In this document: in pieces, positions 24,989 to 28,087 of the stretch | Position numbering within the stretch: position 1 is the first letter of the stretch | Layout of the letters: each line of letters begins with the position of its first letter | NCBI GenBank assembly: GCA_934486915.1 | Contig: CAKSRC010000017.1 | Span: forward strand, 1-28,087 | DNA from: an uncultured Eubacteriales bacterium | Lineage (GTDB): Bacteria > Bacillota > Clostridia > Oscillospirales > Acutalibacteraceae | Direction: 5' to 3' | Length of the DNA stretch: 28,087 nucleotides | Made by a program: the position numbers and the translations under genes | Notes under the pieces: generated by a model | Database searches by the model: none | What the model was told of the DNA's origin: nothing | The model's input: only the letters and a program-made list of their open reading frames with translations

Positions 24989-25013
24989 TATTACATATCC
25001 CCTTAATTTTATA

Positions 25014-26222
25014 TTAAATCAAAGCTCGTAGTTCGACTTCCAAACTGTCCAAAAAATGTTCTCTTGTAAAATTTTGTTGATAGTACTTATACGAATTAAT
25101 TCCTAATTCTTTCTTGTTATTACAAATATAAAACTTAAGTATAATATTAGCGAATTCTTGTTCGTTTTCCGCTTCGCAGCAAAATCCGCATCTAGCTTCA
25201 TTTATGATATCCATAGTTTCTCCATCGGCAGCACCTAATATAGGCTTGCCTTCTGCCATATATGTTTGTACCTTTCCGGGAAGTGTATTAGATATAGCCC
25301 CACTTTTCCTTAGTGTTACAATCATAGCATCCGCCATCGAATAATACTTAGGCATGTCCTGCACAGGTTTTCTTCCGTAAAACTTGACAATATCATTAAC
25401 ATCCAACTGCTTTGTCAGCCTCTTATAATTATTAAGTTCTACACCATCACCTAAAATATGAATTCTTAAAGGTATCTTACCTTTTAGTATTTTTGCAGCT
25501 TTTATTATTGTATCAATGCTTTGTGTTCTTCCTATACAACCTGCAAAAACTAAATCTAAAGTTTCACTGGATTTTTTAATATCACTTCCGTTATAATCTT
25601 TAAAAATATCCTCAGAATATTGCGGAAGATATGTTGTATCATCTATATCTAAAACATCACTAAAATAACTTTTGAATCCTCTAGATGTAATACAAATATT
25701 GTCCGCTGATTTGTAAATACATTTAGAAAACTTCAAAAAGAACTTATATATCAAAGATCCCTCTTTTATTCCTCCTGCAGCTAGTGATGCAGGCCAAATG
25801 TCCATACAATATATAAGCAATTTCTTGTTTTTCCTTCGTTTAAGAATTATTGCCGGAATTACCATAGATACCGGGGACAACTGATTAGAAAAAATGACAT
25901 CAAACTCCTCATTTAAAAATAAAGCTTTTATAGATGACGAAACCATAAAGGTAGAGTAGTTTAAAAATAGCCTAACATTACTTCCGCTACCCTTTGACAT
26001 TTCCTTGCATCTTATAATTTTTATTCCGTCTATAAACTCAGTTCTTTGTTTATGTGATCTATATTCCTCATAAATATTCCCTTCAGGATAATTTGGTAGT
26101 CCCGTTAAAACTGTTACCTTGTGCCCTCGATCAGTTAATCCTTTACATATATCAGTAATTTTAAAAGGTTCAGGATAATATCTTTGACATACAACTAAAA
26201 TATTAATGACGTTCACCTTCAT
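25014..26222 (-). CDS. wbuB: WbuB-like glycosyltransferase (probable L-FucNAc transferase)
   Basis: A GT4 transferase of about 400 residues with the WbuB pattern: ILVVCQRYYPEPFKITDICK at the N-terminus, TGLPNYPEG, CMDIWPASLAAGGI (about 138-151), a donor domain with FAGCIGRTQSID, IHILGDG and AYMAEGKPILGAADGE. WbuB genes commonly travel with fnlABC and are taken to transfer FucNAc, and here it lies between capF and capE. The start is odd. ATG 26222 has no ribosome site, while AAGGTGA (26219-26213) lies inside the reading frame, 5 nt before an in-frame ATT at 26207. Initiation there would give the canonical MNILVVCQRYYPEPF. The stop lies 25 nt before capE. Confidence 0.87.
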   Translation of the reverse strand: MKVNVINILVVCQRYYPEPFKITDICKGLTDRGHKVTVLTGLPNYPEGNIYEEYRSHKQRTEFIDGIKIIRCKEMSKGSGSNVRLFLNYSTFMVSSSIKALFLNEEFDVIFSNQLSPVSMVIPAIILKRRKNKKLLIYCMDIWPASLAAGGIKEGSLIYKFFLKFSKCIYKSADNICITSRGFKSYFSDVLDIDDTTYLPQYSEDIFKDYNGSDIKKSSETLDLVFAGCIGRTQSIDTIIKAAKILKGKIPLRIHILGDGVELNNYKRLTKQLDVNDIVKFYGRKPVQDMPKYYSMADAMIVTLRKSGAISNTLPGKVQTYMAEGKPILGAADGETMDIINEARCGFCCEAENEQEFANIILKFYICNNKKELGINSYKYYQQNFTREHFLDSLEVELRALI

Positions 26223-26234
26223 TCATATAAATAT

Positions 26235-27347
26235 TTACACTTCTAAATAATAGGTATCTGGATGATTTTTATCAAATGGCTCATTGACCCACATAACTGT
26301 TACTAAATCTTCGTTGCCAATATTTGTTATAGAATGTGTGTAGCCTACAGGGATATCTACAACTTCTAATTTTTCGCCACTCACTTTATATTCAATAGTG
26401 TCAACGGTTCCTACTTTTCTAAATTTAATTGATGCACTTCCGTTTACAACTAAAAATTTCTCATTCTTTGTGTGATGCCAATGATTTCCTTTTGTTATAC
26501 CGGGCTTAGCAATATTAATTGAAACCTGCCCTTTGTTTTCCGATCTAATAAACTCAGTAAAGGACCCCCTTTCATCTCTATTCATTTTTAATGGATAGCT
26601 AAACCTATTTTCAGGCAAATAGCTCAAATATGTACTATATAACTTTTTCTCAAAACCATCCGATAAATTTGGTAGGGACAGATTCTCTCTCGTATTTTTA
26701 AAAAAATATAGTAGATTTACGATTTCTACCAAGGATTTATTATAAGAAATTGGAATACTCAATATTTCATCCTTTATTCCCGATTTATCCCCTATACAAG
26801 ATATAAATTCATTAATCACATCATCTATATATACCAAATTTAGCCTAGTTTCTTCATTGTTAACTGTAATAGGCAAATCATTTGCAATATTATTGCAAAA
26901 TGTAGCGACCGCACTGTTATAGTTTGGTTTACACCACTTTCCAAACACATTTGGGAGCCTATATACAAAAGTTCTAATTCCCGTTTGCCTTGTATATTCA
27001 AATAATAAGTCTTCACTGGCTTTTTTGCTCTTTCCATAATCATTATCATAATCTGCCTGTATCGAAGATGTTAATAAAATAGGAGAAGTATTATTATATT
27101 TTCTTAGTAAATCGAGTAATTTATTAGTAAAGGCAAAGTTACCATCCATAAAATCACTTTTCTCTTTAGGTCTATTAACTCCTGCAACATGAAATACAAA
27201 ATCACACTTTGAGGTATAAAGTTCAAGGTCTGATAATTCTGAATCCTTATCATATTCAAAAATTTCAAATCCTTTGTTTTTTAACTCACAAACCAAATTT
27301 CTACCTATAAATCCTTTAGAGCCGGTAATTAATATATTCAAACACAA
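26235..27347 (-). CDS. capF: CapF/FnlB: bifunctional reductase-cupin of UDP-L-FucNAc synthesis
   Basis: Second enzyme of the UDP-L-FucNAc pathway. The C-terminal cupin epimerises C3 and the N-terminal SDR domain reduces the 4-keto group with NADPH. The 370 residues match known CapF. The Rossmann motif ITGSKGFIGRN lies at 7-17, the catalytic Y104-x3-K108 in DNDYGKSKKASE and the substrate motif YRLPNVFGKWCKPNYNSAV at 129-147. From about 250 the cupin has metal ligands in KGNHWHHTKNEKF (H289, H291, E296) and H338 in YTHSI. It is the first gene of the cluster. TTG 27347 and TTG 27341 (giving MNILITG) share the ribosome site AAGGAG (27358-27353). Confidence 0.93.
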   Translation of the reverse strand: MCLNILITGSKGFIGRNLVCELKNKGFEIFEYDKDSELSDLELYTSKCDFVFHVAGVNRPKEKSDFMDGNFAFTNKLLDLLRKYNNTSPILLTSSIQADYDNDYGKSKKASEDLLFEYTRQTGIRTFVYRLPNVFGKWCKPNYNSAVATFCNNIANDLPITVNNEETRLNLVYIDDVINEFISCIGDKSGIKDEILSIPISYNKSLVEIVNLLYFFKNTRENLSLPNLSDGFEKKLYSTYLSYLPENRFSYPLKMNRDERGSFTEFIRSENKGQVSINIAKPGITKGNHWHHTKNEKFLVVNGSASIKFRKVGTVDTIEYKVSGEKLEVVDIPVGYTHSITNIGNEDLVTVMWVNEPFDKNHPDTYYLEV

Positions 27348-27447
27348 TCACACTCCTTATCTATAGCACAAAATTTACTAATACAAAATATAGACAAAAG
27401 CCCCTATATAATACCTTTTTCGTTTCTATCACCCATATTCTAAAAGT

Positions 27448-27476
27448 ATTATAGTATTATGCAAATACAATATCAA
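27448..27476 (-). promoter_or_regulatory. sigma-A type promoter of the polysaccharide cluster
   Basis: On the - strand TTGATA (27476-27471) and a perfect TATAAT (27453-27448) are spaced by 17 bases. Transcription would start near 27441, giving a leader of about 95 nt before capF. The leader contains a weak 6-bp hairpin (ATATAG/CTATAT, 27388-27393 with 27404-27409) followed by four U, which may only be chance in such AT-rich DNA. All twelve genes down to 13802 could be read from here. Confidence 0.75.
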
Positions 27477-27895
27477 GGTTAAATTTTTCTTTAGTTTCCT
27501 ATAATTTACTTTATATTAAATTATATAAATAATATAGGTTTCAATAAATAAAACGATTTTTCCATTTCACAATTAAAGTAAACAAAAGATTATCTAAAGT
27601 AATAATAGCATAATATAGGTATTTACGATAAATTATAAAAGCAAAGATAGATAAAAATTTAAAATAAATCTTTGAATAGTTAGACTAAACATTCAAGATG
27701 ATTGCAAGAAAACTAATTTTATCATTACACATTAATACAATAGATACGCTCCCAATTTCAATTTCATATTACAAATATACGTTTAATTACTACAATTAAT
27801 ATTAGAAATAACTCGGCCAAGGGAGGAGAAATTTTTTCACTAAATTCATATATAAGGGAAATTTAACCCCCTAAAGTCACATGGCATAAAATAGC
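27477..27895. other. AT-rich intergenic stretch without recognisable genes
   Basis: About 420 bases between the cluster promoter and the terminator of the right-hand gene. No long open frame is visible on either strand. The sequence is rich in A/T runs. A GGAGGAG at 27823-27829 on the + strand looks like a ribosome site but leads into no convincing reading frame. I see no tRNA, riboswitch or long repeat. It may hold regulator sites for the cluster, or be decayed DNA left from exchange of the polysaccharide locus. Confidence 0.6.
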
Positions 27896-27923
27896 AAAAA
27901 AAGAGAGCCCACAAGGAGCTCTC
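27896..27923 (-). terminator. Intrinsic terminator of the right-edge gene
   Basis: On the - strand a stem forms from 27923-27918 with 27908-27903 (GAGAGC/GCTCTC), then a single-base bulge (27917) and two more G-C pairs around a 4-nt loop. Seven T follow (27902-27896). It lies about 20 nt after the stop of the partial gene and insulates it from the polysaccharide promoter downstream. Confidence 0.82.
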
Positions 27924-27943
27924 CATTTTATTGCTGTTAATGT

Positions 27944-28087
27944 TTATGGGTTTGACTGCTGTACGTCTGGGTCTTGCAATGTTGCGGTTACTACGCCAAA
28001 GGTTTGATTTTGTAGGTCTTCAACGCCTGTGATTTTGTCTGACATACCGCTTAGTTTTAGGTAAGCTGTCTTTTCTCTTTCGGCTGT
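27944..28087 (-). CDS. C-terminal end of an unrecognised protein (partial, cut by window edge)
   Basis: Only the last 47 codons and a TAA stop are present. The readable tail includes YLKLSGMSDKITGVEDLQ, TFGVVTATLQDPDV and the end QQSNP. I do not recognise the family, and the mix of small, polar and acidic residues gives no membrane segment or motif. I count 63 G/C in these 144 bases (about 44 percent), visibly above the AT-rich neighbours, with codons such as GGC, GCC, GAC and CAG. This suggests a highly expressed or differently sourced gene. A good terminator follows the stop, which supports it as a real gene. Confidence 0.6.
   Translation of the reverse strand, partial: TAEREKTAYLKLSGMSDKITGVEDLQNQTFGVVTATLQDPDVQQSNP

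Noticed and set aside
1..28087. CRISPR arrays, insertion sequences, tRNA or rRNA genes
   Set aside because: I saw no regularly spaced repeats, no transposase frame with terminal repeats, and no tRNA-like cloverleaf or rRNA sequence on either strand.

Overview
The window comes from a low-GC, Gram-positive-type chromosome, most likely a Clostridia member of the Bacillota and possibly from the Ruminococcaceae/Oscillospiraceae side. Four things point there: AT-rich codon use with strong AGGAGG-like ribosome sites and many TTG/GTG starts; a PolC-type replicative polymerase; the gene order pyrH-frr-uppS-cdsA-dxr-rseP-ispG-polC; and a XerC-like recombinase beside a DUF6873-type gene. The species cannot be named from this sequence.

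Left part (1-11880, + strand): a tightly packed housekeeping operon. A good sigma-A promoter (TTTACA-17-TACAAT) precedes pyrH. It is followed by frr, uppS, cdsA, dxr, rseP, ispG, the large polC and an AI-2E family membrane protein, and closed by a clean terminator at 11849-11880. The genes cover UMP phosphorylation, ribosome recycling, undecaprenyl and phospholipid precursors, two MEP isoprenoid steps, intramembrane proteolysis and DNA replication.

Middle (11881-13780, + strand): a DUF6873-type protein and a tyrosine recombinase with the full R-K-H-R-H-Y catalytic set. Between them is a perfect 22-bp inverted repeat with a 2-nt spacer (12670-12715), laid directly over the -10 region of a near-consensus promoter. 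Its core also resembles a symmetrised dif site. A bidirectional terminator (13739-13770) separates this part from the convergent cluster.

Right part (27476 to 13802, - strand): a 12-gene surface polysaccharide cluster read leftwards from a strong promoter (TTGATA-17-TATAAT). It holds the complete UDP-N-acetyl-L-fucosamine pathway (CapF, CapE, CapG/FnlC) and a WbuB-like glycosyltransferase. These are followed by two more GT4-type transferases and a Wzy-like polymerase. Next come the first three steps to a 3-amino uronic acid sugar nucleotide (WbpA-, WlbA- and WbpE-like) and an ATP-grasp ligase with a HAD hydrolase. No WbpD-type N-acetyltransferase is present. The ATP-grasp ligase overlaps the end of the aminotransferase gene, so it may attach a different acyl or aminoacyl group to the new amine. 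The HAD gene appears to start at a CTG codon inside a CTGA overlap; all standard starts would delete its catalytic aspartates.

The far right edge holds an AT-rich stretch without genes, a terminator and the last 47 codons of an unrecognised - strand gene whose base composition differs from its surroundings.
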